Source: Microbacterium sp. C5A9 (GTDB lineage: Bacteria; Actinomycetota; Actinomycetes; Actinomycetales; Microbacteriaceae). From it: a stretch of 64,000 nt of DNA. The stretch covers positions 186,001 through 250,000 of the forward strand of contig NZ_JABXGD010000003.1 in assembly GCF_022627955.1 (NCBI RefSeq), read 5' to 3'. The position numbers were made by a program, and so were the translations under genes. The notes beneath the pieces are model-generated. The model was not told the origin of the DNA and made no database searches. It saw nothing but the letters and a program-made list of their open reading frames with translations. Each line of letters opens with the position of its first letter. Position 1 is the first letter of the stretch. This document shows, one piece after another, positions 44,029 through 52,749 of this stretch.

Positions 44029-45033
44029 CTAGAGGGACAGCAGGACCTTCGCCGAGGCGGACGAGTCGCGAGCGAGCTCGAACGCCTGCACGGCGTCGGA
44101 TGCGGGGAGGACGTGCGAGATGACGGAGTCGAGCGAGTCGGATGCGGCCAGTAGCGCGACCGCGTCGTCGATCTCGGTGGAGAAGCGGAAGGCGCCGCGG
44201 ATGGTGAGCTCCTTGGCGAGCATCGGCGCGAGGTTCACTCCGATGTCGGCGTTGGGGAGCATCCCGACCTGCACGATGGTGCCCGCGCGGCGAGCGGCGC
44301 GGACAGCCGACGTGAGAGCGACTCCGACGCCGGAGCACTCGAACACGACGTCGTACGACTCGTTCTCGATCGTGTCGCGGCCGACGAGCGAGACCTCGGT
44401 CGCGCCGAGGGCCTTCGCACGGTCGAGCGGCTCGTCGCGCACATCGCTGGCGCCCACGACCGATGCTCCCGCGTTGACGGCGGCGGCCACGACGAGGAGT
44501 CCGATGGGTCCTGCGCCGATCACGAGCACGCGCGCGCCGGTGATGTCGCCCGCGAGGTTCACGGCGTGGATCGCGACCGCCAGCGGCTCGGCGAGGGCTG
44601 CGCGCTCGAGCGGCAGGGACGCCGGCAGCACGCGGACCATGTGGTCCTCGACGATCAGGAGCTCGGATGCTCCGCCCTGACGGTGCGGGTTCGCCGCGGC
44701 GCTGCCGAAGTAGTCGCCGCCGGGGCGCAGGTGCGGGCGGTCTTCGAGGCCCGCGACCTCGGGGCCGTAGCGCGCGGGGTGCACGGTGACGGGGGTGCCG
44801 GGGGCCAGGCGGCCCGACGGGTCGAGGTCGACGACGCCCGAGAGCTCGTGACCGGGGGTCAGCGGCTCGCGGATCGTGTACTCGCCGTTGGCGCCGTGGA
44901 AGTAGTAGTGCAGGTCGGATCCGCAGATGCCGACGTAGTTCACGCGCAGGCGCACCTCGCCGTCGCCGGGGGTCGGGACCTCGCGGTCCTCCCAGCGGAT
45001 GTCTTCCTTGCCGTGGATGGCGAGAGCCTTCAT
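44029..45033 (-). CDS. Zinc-dependent L-gulonate/L-idonate 5-dehydrogenase
   Basis: A 334-aa medium-chain dehydrogenase. Catalytic zinc ligands are in GICGSDLHYY (Cys) and TPGHELSG (His-Glu); the Rossmann motif is VIGAGPIGLL. The HGANGEYTIREPLTPGHE stretch is typical of IdnD/RspB-like enzymes. The usual four-Cys structural zinc lobe is absent, as expected for this subgroup. With uxuB and manD alongside, oxidation of L-gulonate to D-fructuronate fits better than L-idonate to 5-ketogluconate. ATGA overlap with the upstream reductase. Confidence 0.85.
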   Translation of the reverse strand: MKALAIHGKEDIRWEDREVPTPGDGEVRLRVNYVGICGSDLHYYFHGANGEYTIREPLTPGHELSGVVDLDPSGRLAPGTPVTVHPARYGPEVAGLEDRPHLRPGGDYFGSAAANPHRQGGASELLIVEDHMVRVLPASLPLERAALAEPLAVAIHAVNLAGDITGARVLVIGAGPIGLLVVAAAVNAGASVVGASDVRDEPLDRAKALGATEVSLVGRDTIENESYDVVFECSGVGVALTSAVRAARRAGTIVQVGMLPNADIGVNLAPMLAKELTIRGAFRFSTEIDDAVALLAASDSLDSVISHVLPASDAVQAFELARDSSASAKVLLSL

Positions 45034-46562
45034 GGCTGCATCTCCTCTGCCCTGGTGGGTGATGATGTGGGGGTCTGCGATGCCGAGACGGCATCGGTGA
45101 TCGCGGCGTCGACGCCCCGGCGACGGATGGTGTCGATCAGGTCGCCGACTCGTGCGATGAAAGCATCCTCCGCCCCGAGCTCCGCCCCGAACAGGTGGAG
45201 CTCGGCGATCACGCGCGTCGCGAGCTCGCGACCGTCGCGGGCGGTGGCGGCGAATCCGGCCAGGCGCTCGCGCGAGGAGTCGGTCATCGCGGCGGCGTGC
45301 AGGCCGGGGTCGAATCCGGCGAGGGGCGCGATGCACGACAGGTAGCCGGCGACCGTCAGGGCGATCAGGTGCGGCATGTCGCCGCGGCCGAGCGCGAGGA
45401 GCGCGGGCTCGGGGATGCGCTGGCGCAGCTTGACCGAGCCGTCCGTGCCGACCTGGCTGGTGCGATGGCCGAGGGCCGTGTTCTCCCAGCGCTCGAAGAG
45501 CTCGGTCTCGTAGGCGCGGATGTCGACGCCGGTCGGCACCTCGATCGACGGCTCATACTCGTCGTTCAGCACGGCGCGGGCCGCCTTCGCGATGCCGTCG
45601 ACGCGGATCGCCTCGGGGATCGTGCCGACGCCGGTCAGGGCGCCGAGGTAGGCGATGAGGGAGTGCGTGCCGTTGAGCAGTCGCACCTTCATCTGCTCGT
45701 AGAGAGCGACCTCGTCGGTGAACACGGCGCCGCCGGCCTCCCACGCCGGACGACCGGCCGCGAACGCGTCTTCGACGGCCCACATGGTGAACGGCTCGGC
45801 GGGTACGGGGATGTCGTCCCGCGCGCCGAGGAGTGCGCTGACCCTGGTGCGGAGTTCGGGAGTGGTCGACGGGACGATGCGGTCGACCATGCTCGAGGGG
45901 AACGTCACGCCGCGATCGAGGAACGCGAGTGCGTCCGCGCCCTCGGCGGCAGGGAGCTCCTGCAGGAACTCGCGCACGAGCTTGGCGGTGTGCTTGCCGT
46001 TGGCGGCGAGGTTGTCGCAGCTGAGGATCGAGATCGGGGCTCCGCCTGCCGCGGCGCGAGCCTGGAGGCCGCGGGCGAGCTGTCCGATGGTCGAGCGCGG
46101 TGCGCCGCCGCGGAGGTCGGATCGCACGGCGTCGTCGTCGAGGTCGAGGCGCTGAGTGGCCGGCGAGTAGCTGTAGCCGTTCTCGGTGACCGTCAGGGTT
46201 ACGATGCGGATGCCGGGATCGGCGATCTGCGCGACGACGCGTTCGGGCTGCTCGGCGCCGACGAAGGCGTCGGTGTGCACGCCGGGGATCGAGAGCGATG
46301 TGCTGCCCGGTGCGATGGTCGCGACCGAGTAGAGGAAGTCCTGTGCGTGCAGGGCGTCAACAATCGAGCGCGAGCGCGAGGCGACGCCGATGATCCCCCA
46401 GTCGCCGCCGGCGGACTGCAGTGCGGCCGCCGTGTAGACGGCCTGATGTGCGCGGTGGAAGCTGCCGAGTCCGAGGTGCAGGATGCCTGCGGCCGAGGGG
46501 GTGGCTCCGGGGGTGGCGCTCGCGGGAGTGGTGCGGCGCAGGACCGGTGTGTCGATGCTCAC
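45030..46562 (-). CDS. uxuB: Fructuronate reductase / mannitol dehydrogenase family (UxuB-like)
   Basis: A 510-aa long-chain dehydrogenase that interconverts D-fructuronate and D-mannonate with NAD(H). The N-terminal HLGLGSFHRAHQAVYT motif and the catalytic KVRLLNGTHS (K-x4-N-x2-H) are intact. GTG 46562 is used because AAGGAG lies upstream. It heads the operon and is divergent from the LacI gene. Mannitol or altronate specificity cannot be excluded, but ManD downstream favours mannonate. Confidence 0.9.
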   Translation of the reverse strand: MSIDTPVLRRTTPASATPGATPSAAGILHLGLGSFHRAHQAVYTAAALQSAGGDWGIIGVASRSRSIVDALHAQDFLYSVATIAPGSTSLSIPGVHTDAFVGAEQPERVVAQIADPGIRIVTLTVTENGYSYSPATQRLDLDDDAVRSDLRGGAPRSTIGQLARGLQARAAAGGAPISILSCDNLAANGKHTAKLVREFLQELPAAEGADALAFLDRGVTFPSSMVDRIVPSTTPELRTRVSALLGARDDIPVPAEPFTMWAVEDAFAAGRPAWEAGGAVFTDEVALYEQMKVRLLNGTHSLIAYLGALTGVGTIPEAIRVDGIAKAARAVLNDEYEPSIEVPTGVDIRAYETELFERWENTALGHRTSQVGTDGSVKLRQRIPEPALLALGRGDMPHLIALTVAGYLSCIAPLAGFDPGLHAAAMTDSSRERLAGFAATARDGRELATRVIAELHLFGAELGAEDAFIARVGDLIDTIRRRGVDAAITDAVSASQTPTSSPTRAEEMQP

Positions 46563-46637
46563 GCGTCGGCTCCTTCGCTCTGGGCCGCGCACCCTGATGG
46601 GTGATCGGCGATGATCGTCCTGCAAACAGTGTGAATG

Positions 46638-46656
46638 AGTTGTACAAACTTGTCAA
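46638..46656 (-). promoter_or_regulatory. Operon promoter -35 with LacI-type operator
   Basis: On the minus strand a perfect -35 TTGACA (46651-46656) is followed by AGTTTGTACAACT, a palindrome around TTGTACAA (46638-46650), in the spacer. CACACT at the expected distance is a weak -10. Repressor binding in the spacer would block the uxuB operon. Confidence 0.65.
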
Positions 46657-46712
46657 GCCATCTTTCATCACGCCCCGGGACCGTAGGATGACGGAGAGGG
46701 CGGGAGCAGAAC

Positions 46713-47678
46713 ATGGCGGCGACACTGACCGATGTGGCACGGCACGCAGGCGTGTCGATCGCCACCGCGTCGCGCGCCTTCGGTGAGCCCGACCGCCTCG
46801 CTCCCGGCACGCTCGGGCGGGTTCTCGAGGCGGCGACCGAACTGGGATACGCCGCCGCGCAGTCCGCCACCGCGACCCGTACCTTCGGGGTCGTCGTGCC
46901 CGACGTGTCGAACCCCGTGTACGCCACGCTGCTCAAGGCGATCCAGGGGCAGGCGTGGCACGGGCATCACCGCATCGTGCTGTTCGACGCCGACGAAGAC
47001 CTGCGGCGCGAGCGCGAGCAGATCGAGCAGGCGCGCAAGCTCGACGGCATGCTGCTGTGCTCGCCCCGACTTCCCGACGACGAGGTGCTCGCGCTCGTCG
47101 GCGACACCCCCTACGTGGTGGTCAACCGTCAGATCGACGGCGCCGCGTGCGTGCTCATGGACACCGAGAACGGCCCCGGCCAGGCGATCGAGCACCTCGT
47201 CGCACTCGGCCACACCCACATCGCCTACGCCTCAGGACCCCGCGGCTCCTGGGCCGACATCCGCCGCGCCGACACGGTCGCCCGGGCGTGCGGGCGCCAC
47301 GGCATCCGCCTCACCCGTCTCAGCCACCACGCGGCATCCATCCAGGGCGGCCGAGCCGCAGCCGCGCTCGCCGCGGCGAGCGGTGCCACCGCCGTCGTGG
47401 CCTACAACGACCTGGTCGCCCTCGGGCTCGAGGCCGGGATGCTCGAGCTCGGCAAGCGATGCCCCGCCGACATCAGCATCGTCGGCATCGACGACATCGA
47501 TCTGGCGGGCGCGGTCACGCCGGCGCTCACGACGGTGCGGATGCCGATCGAACGCAGCGGCGCGCTCGCGGTGGATCTGCTGCTGCAGGCCATGTCGGGC
47601 GGCACGATCGACGACGTCGTGACCCTGGGGTCGCAGCTGATCGTGCGCGCGTCGACCGCTCCGCCGCCTGCCCTCTGA
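46713..47678 (+). CDS. LacI family transcriptional regulator of the aldonate operon
   Basis: A 321-aa regulator. The HTH is TLTDVARHAGVSIATASRAF (about 4-24) and the effector domain ends in SIVGIDDIDLAGAVTPALTTV. TAGGAT about 28 nt upstream is a likely -10 and GGGAG the ribosome site. It is divergent from uxuB with a palindrome between, so it probably represses the operon until an intermediate (for example a hexonate or KDG) binds. Confidence 0.92.
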   Translation: MAATLTDVARHAGVSIATASRAFGEPDRLAPGTLGRVLEAATELGYAAAQSATATRTFGVVVPDVSNPVYATLLKAIQGQAWHGHHRIVLFDADEDLRREREQIEQARKLDGMLLCSPRLPDDEVLALVGDTPYVVVNRQIDGAACVLMDTENGPGQAIEHLVALGHTHIAYASGPRGSWADIRRADTVARACGRHGIRLTRLSHHAASIQGGRAAAALAAASGATAVVAYNDLVALGLEAGMLELGKRCPADISIVGIDDIDLAGAVTPALTTVRMPIERSGALAVDLLLQAMSGGTIDDVVTLGSQLIVRASTAPPPAL

Positions 47679-47694
47679 GCGGCGCGTTTTCGCG

Positions 47695-47946
47695 ACGGTC
47701 AACAATGCACGATATTGGCATCTGCGTGACAGCCTTGCCGATGTCCTGAGCGGGGTCGCCTACGGCTCGGAGCGAGTGGGCGTCACGCGCCACGGCAAGC
47801 TGACGGCCGTGGCGATCAGTGTCGATGATCTCGAGCTGCTCGAAGAACTCGAAGCGGCCCGAGACGTCGCCGAGTTCGCCGCCGCTCGAGCGGCCGATGA
47901 CGGTGGGCGCGTGTCGTTGGATGAGCTGCGCGCGGAAGTCGCGTGA
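47695..47946 (+). pseudogene. Remnant Phd/YefM-type antitoxin gene without a start
   Basis: An open stretch of 83 codons ends at TGA 47946. It reads ...LADVLSGVAYGSERVGVTRH, then GKLTAVAISVDDLELLEELE and a C-terminal toxin-binding tail. This is a Phd-family antitoxin, but no ATG/GTG precedes the conserved part in frame, and the first residues (TVNNARYWHLRD) look scrambled. It begins just after the lacI stop. It should be non-functional. Confidence 0.75.
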
Positions 47947-48005
47947 CGCGCTTTCGAATCGAGTTCACCACTGCCGCTGCCAGAGAGATCCGCGGTCGAC
48001 ACACG
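47943..48005 (+). pseudogene. 5' fragment of a RelE-type toxin gene
   Basis: GTG 47943 overlaps the antitoxin stop (GTGA), the usual coupling. About 17 codons (VTRFRIEFTTAAAREIR) match the RelE N-terminus. The family sequence then stops, and the frame runs antisense through the response-regulator gene, whose 3' end is at 48011. A deletion has removed the rest of the toxin. Confidence 0.75.
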
Positions 48006-48010
48006 ACCTT

Positions 48011-48637
48011 TCAGCGGATGATCCCTCTCTGGCGGGCCGCCGAGACAGCGGCGGTGCGTGAGCTGACGTCGAGCTTCGAGAAGATGTGCGCGAGGTGCGA
48101 CTTCACGGTCGTCTCGCTGACGAAGAGCTGGTCGGCCACCTCGCTGTTCGATCGCCCGGCTGCGACGAGCTCGAGCACCTCGATCTCGCGGCTGCTGAGG
48201 CTCACGCGCGGTGCGCGCATGCGGTCGAGCAGGCGGGAGGCGATCATCGGCGCGAGCGCGCTCTCTCCGGCGGCGGCCGCGCGCACGGCGGCGGTCAGCT
48301 CGTGCGGCGGGGCGTCCTTCAGCAGATAGCCGCTCGCGCCGGCCTCGACGGCTCCGAGGATGTCGGCATCCGAGTCGTAGTTCGTGAGCACGAGCACGTA
48401 GGGCGGAGCCTCGAGCGCACGGATGCGTCGCGTCGCATCCACACCCGTGGCCTGGGCCTGAGAGCCGAACTGCAGATCCATGAGCACCACGTCGGGATTC
48501 TCGCGCTCGGCGCAGGCGACCGCCTCCTCGGGGGTGCCCGCTTCGGCGACCACCTCGAGATCGGCTTCGAGGCTGAACAGGGCCGTGAGGCCCGCACGGA
48601 CGATGGGGTGGTCGTCGGCGATCACGAGCCGGATCAT
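48011..48637 (-). CDS. NarL/LuxR-family response regulator
   Basis: A 208-aa two-component regulator. The receiver has acidic pair Asp8-Asp9, phospho-acceptor Asp54 in VVLMDLQFG and Lys in YLLKDAPP. The C-terminal LuxR HTH is LSSREIEVLELVAAGRSNSEVA...VSETTVKSHLAHIFSKL. It overlaps the kinase stop by 4 nt. The nearby ABC exporter on the opposite strand is its likely target. Confidence 0.94.
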   Translation of the reverse strand: MIRLVIADDHPIVRAGLTALFSLEADLEVVAEAGTPEEAVACAERENPDVVLMDLQFGSQAQATGVDATRRIRALEAPPYVLVLTNYDSDADILGAVEAGASGYLLKDAPPHELTAAVRAAAAGESALAPMIASRLLDRMRAPRVSLSSREIEVLELVAAGRSNSEVADQLFVSETTVKSHLAHIFSKLDVSSRTAAVSAARQRGIIR

Positions 48638-49818
48638 GCGAACTCCGTGAGGGGGAGGTCGACGGTGAGTGTCGTTCCGCGCCCCGACGCGCTGTCGATC
48701 TCGAGTCGTCCGCCGAGCTGCTGCACTCGCTCGGCGGTGGCGCGCAGACCGAACGAATCCGACTTCTCGGTGCTCCCCGGCGCAGGGAGCTCTGCATCGA
48801 ACCCGGTTCCGTCATCCTCGACGGTGAAGCGCAGGTGGTCTCCCTCGATGACGATGGTGACCGTCGCCGTCGTCGCTTGAGCATGCTGGAGGACGTTGGC
48901 GATGGCTCCCTGGGTGATGCGCAGCAGCGCCGTCTGCAGGTGCATGGGCAGAACGACCGCGTCGGACACCCGCACCTGCACGTCGAGTCCCTGCGTCGCC
49001 CACTGCGTTCGGGCGAGGCGACGCAGCGCTCCGCCGAGGGTCTGATCGTCGAGCTGGGGAGGCGTCAGCTCGCGGATGAACCGCCGCGCCTCGACGAGGT
49101 TGGCGGCAGCGGTCTCGCGTGCGAGCCGGATGTGCTCGATCCCCGGGCGCGTGGCATCGGCGCGTTCCGCGGCATGCAGCAGCATCTGGATGCTGGAGAG
49201 ACCCTGCGCGAGCGTGTCGTGGATCTCGCGAGCGAGCCGGGCGCGTTCCGCGAGAACCCCTGATTCATGCTCCTGCGCGGCCAGCTGTCCGCGGGTGGCG
49301 AGCAGCTCGCTGACCAGCGCTTCGCGTTGCCGGGCCTCGTTCGCCAGCGCCTGATAGCCGAGGCCGATCAGGAGGGCGACGCCCGCGCCGACGAACGGGC
49401 CCACGACCCCGCCGACGCTCCACCCGCCGTGGATTCCGAGTGCGCACACCGCGACGATCGTCGACACGAGTATCGCGGCCGATCCCGCCCAGCGCCCCAG
49501 CAGATGGAGGAACAGGAAGAAGAGGGGGAAGACGAGGTAGGCGGCATCGGCGCTCACCCACAGCAGAGCCAGCCACTCCAGCGAGAGCACGGCCAACCAG
49601 ATCAGCGACACCGGCCGCCGTCGATGCGAGAGGCGAGCGAGCAGCAGACCCGATGCGTACGTGGCGCCCACGATCAGCGCCAGGACCGTCGCCGCGACGC
49701 TCGACTCCGTCGGATCGAGCACCGCGCGGGCGATGACGACCCCCGTCAGGGCGAAGAAGAGAACGTGGAGGCCCGTCCGCAGACCCACGAACACCGGGGT
49801 CAGAGCGGTATGCGCCAT
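48634..49818 (-). CDS. Sensor histidine kinase (HisKA_3 / NarX-type)
   Basis: A 394-aa membrane kinase. Four to six hydrophobic helices (about 10-160) have little extracellular loop, suggesting membrane-stress sensing. The phospho-acceptor His is in LAREIHDTLAQGLSSIQ, and the HATPase has VEDDGTGFD and the GRGTTLTVDLPL end. ATG 49818 is 7 nt after TAGAGT (minus strand), another leaderless start; the longer frame lies in the divergent promoter region. Confidence 0.92.
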   Translation of the reverse strand: MAHTALTPVFVGLRTGLHVLFFALTGVVIARAVLDPTESSVAATVLALIVGATYASGLLLARLSHRRRPVSLIWLAVLSLEWLALLWVSADAAYLVFPLFFLFLHLLGRWAGSAAILVSTIVAVCALGIHGGWSVGGVVGPFVGAGVALLIGLGYQALANEARQREALVSELLATRGQLAAQEHESGVLAERARLAREIHDTLAQGLSSIQMLLHAAERADATRPGIEHIRLARETAAANLVEARRFIRELTPPQLDDQTLGGALRRLARTQWATQGLDVQVRVSDAVVLPMHLQTALLRITQGAIANVLQHAQATTATVTIVIEGDHLRFTVEDDGTGFDAELPAPGSTEKSDSFGLRATAERVQQLGGRLEIDSASGRGTTLTVDLPLTEFA

Positions 49819-49825
49819 GGATCGA

Positions 49826-49831
49826 ACTCTA
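49826..49831 (-). promoter_or_regulatory. -10 element TAGAGT for leaderless histidine kinase gene
   Basis: TAGAGT on the minus strand lies 7 nt before the kinase ATG; no ribosome site is visible. Confidence 0.55.
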
Positions 49832-49982
49832 CGCCGCCGCACCGAGCGGCGGCATCGTCCGAAAGGAGGATCGGGGCGTCCTCCTCCCGGGCGCGAAAGC
49901 CCGTTCCCGTGGCCGATGACCACGACGAGGCCGACGGCGAAAGTGGAAAGGTCCCCGCATCGGAGACAGGAAAGGCACCCAC

Positions 49983-51053
49983 ATGTTCGTCGCGTTACGC
50001 GATCTCCGCTTCGCCAGAGGGCGATTCGTCCTCATCGGCTCCGTCGTCGCCCTCATCACCCTTCTCGTGGGGTTCCTCAGTGGACTGACGGGGGGCCTCG
50101 CCATCCAGAACGTCTCGGGTGTGCTTGCGCTGCCCGCAGACCGGATCGTGTTCTCCTCGCCATCGGGCGGAGACGGGGCGGTCAGCTTCGCCGACTCGAC
50201 GATCACCGAGCAGCAGGCGACCGACTGGGCGGCGACGGCGGGTGTGACCGATGCGCGTCCGCTCGGCATCAGCCAGACCCGCGCCGAGACCGATGACACC
50301 CGTGCCGCGATCGCGGTGTTCGGTGTGGAGCCCGGCTTCGACGAGGATGCGCCCTCCGGCGACGGTCAGCTGCGCCTGTCGGTGCCCGCTGCCGATGCGC
50401 TCGGAGTGACGGTCGGCGACGAGGTCGAGATCGCCGGCGTCTCCTACGCCGTCGAGACGGTCGAGGGAGACGCGTGGTACAGCCACACGCCGGTCGTGCA
50501 GATGACCCTGCACGACTGGCAGGCGTACTCGGCATCCACTGGCACCCCCGACGCCTACGCCACGGTCCTGGCTGTCTCGGGCGCCCCCGACTGGGATGCC
50601 GCGGATGCGGCGAACGACACGATCTCGGAGACCACCCTCGGGTCGCTGACGGCCCTGAGCGCCTTCCGCTCCGAGATCGGATCGCTCCTGCTCATGGTGG
50701 CCATGCTGTTCGGCATCTCGGGACTCGTCATCGGGGCCTTCTTCACCGTGTGGACCATGCAGCGCAAGGGCGACGTCGCCGTGCTCAAGGCGCTCGGCGC
50801 GAGCACACGATCCCTGATCCGCGACGCGCTGGGTCAGGCGCTGCTCGTCCTGGTGGCGGGCATCGGCATCGGTCTGGGGCTGGTCACCGTGCTCGGCCTG
50901 CTCGCCGGCACCGCGCTCCCGTTCCTGCTGAGCCCTGTCACGACCCTCCTTCCGGGCGCCATCATGATCGCGCTCGGCCTCGCAGGCGCCGCCTTCGCCC
51001 TGCGATCCGTCACCTCCGCCGACCCCCTCACCGCCCTCGGGAGCAACCGATGA
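49983..51053 (+). CDS. ABC exporter permease (FtsX/MacB family)
   Basis: A 356-aa membrane protein. One N-terminal helix (about 18-40), a large extracytoplasmic domain of about 190 residues and three C-terminal helices (about 240-345, with MVAMLFGISGLVIGAFFTVWTM) give the FtsX/MacB layout. GDVAVLKALGAS is the conserved cytoplasmic loop. Such mechanotransmission systems export peptides, lipoproteins or antibiotics. Coupled to the ATPase by ATGA. Divergent from the two-component genes. Confidence 0.9.
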   Translation: MFVALRDLRFARGRFVLIGSVVALITLLVGFLSGLTGGLAIQNVSGVLALPADRIVFSSPSGGDGAVSFADSTITEQQATDWAATAGVTDARPLGISQTRAETDDTRAAIAVFGVEPGFDEDAPSGDGQLRLSVPAADALGVTVGDEVEIAGVSYAVETVEGDAWYSHTPVVQMTLHDWQAYSASTGTPDAYATVLAVSGAPDWDAADAANDTISETTLGSLTALSAFRSEIGSLLLMVAMLFGISGLVIGAFFTVWTMQRKGDVAVLKALGASTRSLIRDALGQALLVLVAGIGIGLGLVTVLGLLAGTALPFLLSPVTTLLPGAIMIALGLAGAAFALRSVTSADPLTALGSNR

Positions 51054-51745
51054 TCCGCCTGAACGACATCACCCTGACCTTCCCCGACGGCGAATCGCGC
51101 GTGACCGCCGTGGATGGCGTCTCCCTCACCGCCCACCCCGGAACCGTCACGGGCATCACGGGTCCGAGCGGTTCGGGCAAGTCGAGTCTGCTCGCGGTCG
51201 CGGGCACCCTTCTGCGCCCCGATTCCGGCGAGATCCTCATCGACGGGAACGACGTCACCGCTCTCAGCTCCGCCGAGGCGACGCGTCTGCGGCGCGACCG
51301 CATCGGGATCGTCTTCCAGCAGCCCAACCTCATCCCCTCGTTGACCGCCCGGGAACAGCTGAGCGTCATGAACGAGCTCGGCGCCCCGCGCAGCCGTCGC
51401 AATCGCACCAGGACGGCCGCTCGTGCGGATGAGCTGCTCGCCGCGGTCGGCCTCGCCGAGCACGGTCACAAGAGACCGCACCAGCTCTCCGGCGGACAGC
51501 GTCAGCGCGTCAACATCGCTCGCGCCCTGATGAACGACCCGAGCGTGCTCCTCGTCGACGAGCCCACCAGCGCTCTCGACCAGGAACGCGGGGCCGCGAT
51601 CATCGACCTCATCCTGCGGCTCACCGACGAGCGGAACACCTCGACGCTCCTCGTCACGCATGACCTCGTGCACCTGCCGCGGATGCACGGTGTGCTGCAC
51701 CTCGTGGACGGTCGTGTCGTCGACGCCGCCGTCGCGAGAGGCTGA
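51050..51745 (+). CDS. ABC exporter ATPase (LolD/MacB type)
   Basis: A 231-aa ATPase. Walker A GPSGSGKSS (near 38-46), Q-loop FQQPNLIPSLTA, signature LSGGQRQR, Walker B VLLVDEPTSALDQ and the switch His in VTHDL are all intact. It forms the exporter with the upstream FtsX-like permease. A terminator-like stem follows about 90 nt downstream. Confidence 0.94.
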   Translation: MIRLNDITLTFPDGESRVTAVDGVSLTAHPGTVTGITGPSGSGKSSLLAVAGTLLRPDSGEILIDGNDVTALSSAEATRLRRDRIGIVFQQPNLIPSLTAREQLSVMNELGAPRSRRNRTRTAARADELLAAVGLAEHGHKRPHQLSGGQRQRVNIARALMNDPSVLLVDEPTSALDQERGAAIIDLILRLTDERNTSTLLVTHDLVHLPRMHGVLHLVDGRVVDAAVARG

Positions 51746-51833
51746 GAGCCGGCCACTCGCCGGAGCGTCGCCACTTGCGAGGCTAGTTCGGGTTCGCGCG
51801 ACTCAGGCCCGGGGTGCCGTCGACGTTCCACAC

Positions 51834-51871
51834 GCGCGTCCGCTCCACGGTTCGAGCGTTAGCGGACGCGC
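51834..51871. terminator. Hairpin between ABC ATPase and the convergent hypothetical gene
   Basis: An 11-bp perfect stem (GCGCGTCCGCT / AGCGGACGCGC) with a 16-nt loop lies 7 nt from the stop of the convergent gene and can end both transcripts. Confidence 0.6.
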
Positions 51872-51877
51872 CGACCG

Positions 51878-52531
51878 TCAGGAAAGAACCGACCCGGAAT
51901 CCGCGTCTCCGACGATGGTCTTGGCCAGGGGCAGCGCGCACGTCTGTGCGAGGGACGAGTGCTGATCCGTGTCCGGGCAGAGACCGACAGCGAGGAGGCT
52001 GCACTTCGCCCGCAACGCGCAGAGCGCGGTTACACTCGGATCCGCAGCAAGTACCGCCGCCAGCAGCTTCTTCACGATTACCTTCACGGCGGTTCGAGGA
52101 AGCCAGTGGACCGGCAGCTGCTCGAGAATCACGTCGACCAGAAGGTCGGGTACGGACAGGATCTCGCGGATCACAACAGCGAGCGCTTCGAAGACCTCAC
52201 ACAACGCATGCGAGCCGGCTTTTTGGGCAGCTCGCAGCTCGGCGGGATCGTCAAGTGCGGCATCCAACAGATCCCACGCAGCCGACCTCACGCGAGTTTG
52301 GTCATCGCTCTCCAACAACAGAGCGACCAGATGCTCCGCGCTCTCGGACAGATCGTCCATGTCAAGGGGAGTGCCCGTCGACACCGAAAGGGTGGGTACC
52401 GGAAACACCGTCCCGGGAGTCGCAGAGGATCCGGTCGACCGGACAGCTGCCCCTCCGCACTCGGGGCACAGCCTTCCCCGGGTGGATCCCGGGTCATGCC
52501 CATTCTGCGGCGCCCTAGAGCAATACACCAT
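51878..52531 (-). CDS. Hypothetical protein with N-terminal zinc-ribbon-like segment
   Basis: A 217-aa protein I do not recognise. The N-terminus has one Cys (MVYCSR) and then CPECGG after a Gly/Pro-rich stretch, a possible zinc knuckle. The rest is predicted helical, with an acidic helix (DLSESAEHLVALLLESDDQT), a long hydrophobic stretch (LLVDVILEQLPVHWLPRTAV, KVIVKKLLAAVLA) and two or three further Cys. ATG 52531 has GGAG 6 nt upstream. Base composition here is more mixed than in neighbouring genes, and it lies next to a ParDE pair, so horizontal acquisition is possible. No partner gene is apparent. Confidence 0.6.
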   Translation of the reverse strand: MVYCSRAPQNGHDPGSTRGRLCPECGGAAVRSTGSSATPGTVFPVPTLSVSTGTPLDMDDLSESAEHLVALLLESDDQTRVRSAAWDLLDAALDDPAELRAAQKAGSHALCEVFEALAVVIREILSVPDLLVDVILEQLPVHWLPRTAVKVIVKKLLAAVLAADPSVTALCALRAKCSLLAVGLCPDTDQHSSLAQTCALPLAKTIVGDADSGSVLS

Positions 52532-52749
52532 CGCACTCCCTCTCGATCTGTCCCGAAGCGACGCTATCTATCCGTACGGCTTACTCGACACACACCCTAC
52601 GGCGATGCACGACCCACCCATACGCCCGCACACCCACACCCGCGTGTGGAGTCCTCTCCAGAGAATCGGGACCAATCCGATCGCGGGTTCGCGCCCGATG
52701 CGACGTTGATGCGACGGCCTGTGGAGCCCCGTCGTTGTGGTCTTCGGGG
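52532..52749. other. Non-coding gap in the accessory stretch
   Basis: 218 nt between the zinc-ribbon-like gene and the parE stop. The sequence is less GC-biased than its surroundings. I see no supported gene or strong hairpin. Confidence 0.4.

Noticed and set aside
44029..45033. Firm naming as idnD (L-idonate dehydrogenase)
   Set aside because: The rest of the operon cannot use 5-ketogluconate; an L-gulonate 5-dehydrogenase role fits the neighbours, so no symbol is given.
47943..48329. 128-codon frame continuing from the RelE fragment as a full toxin
   Set aside because: After about 17 codons it is antisense to the response regulator, and the RelE family sequence stops.
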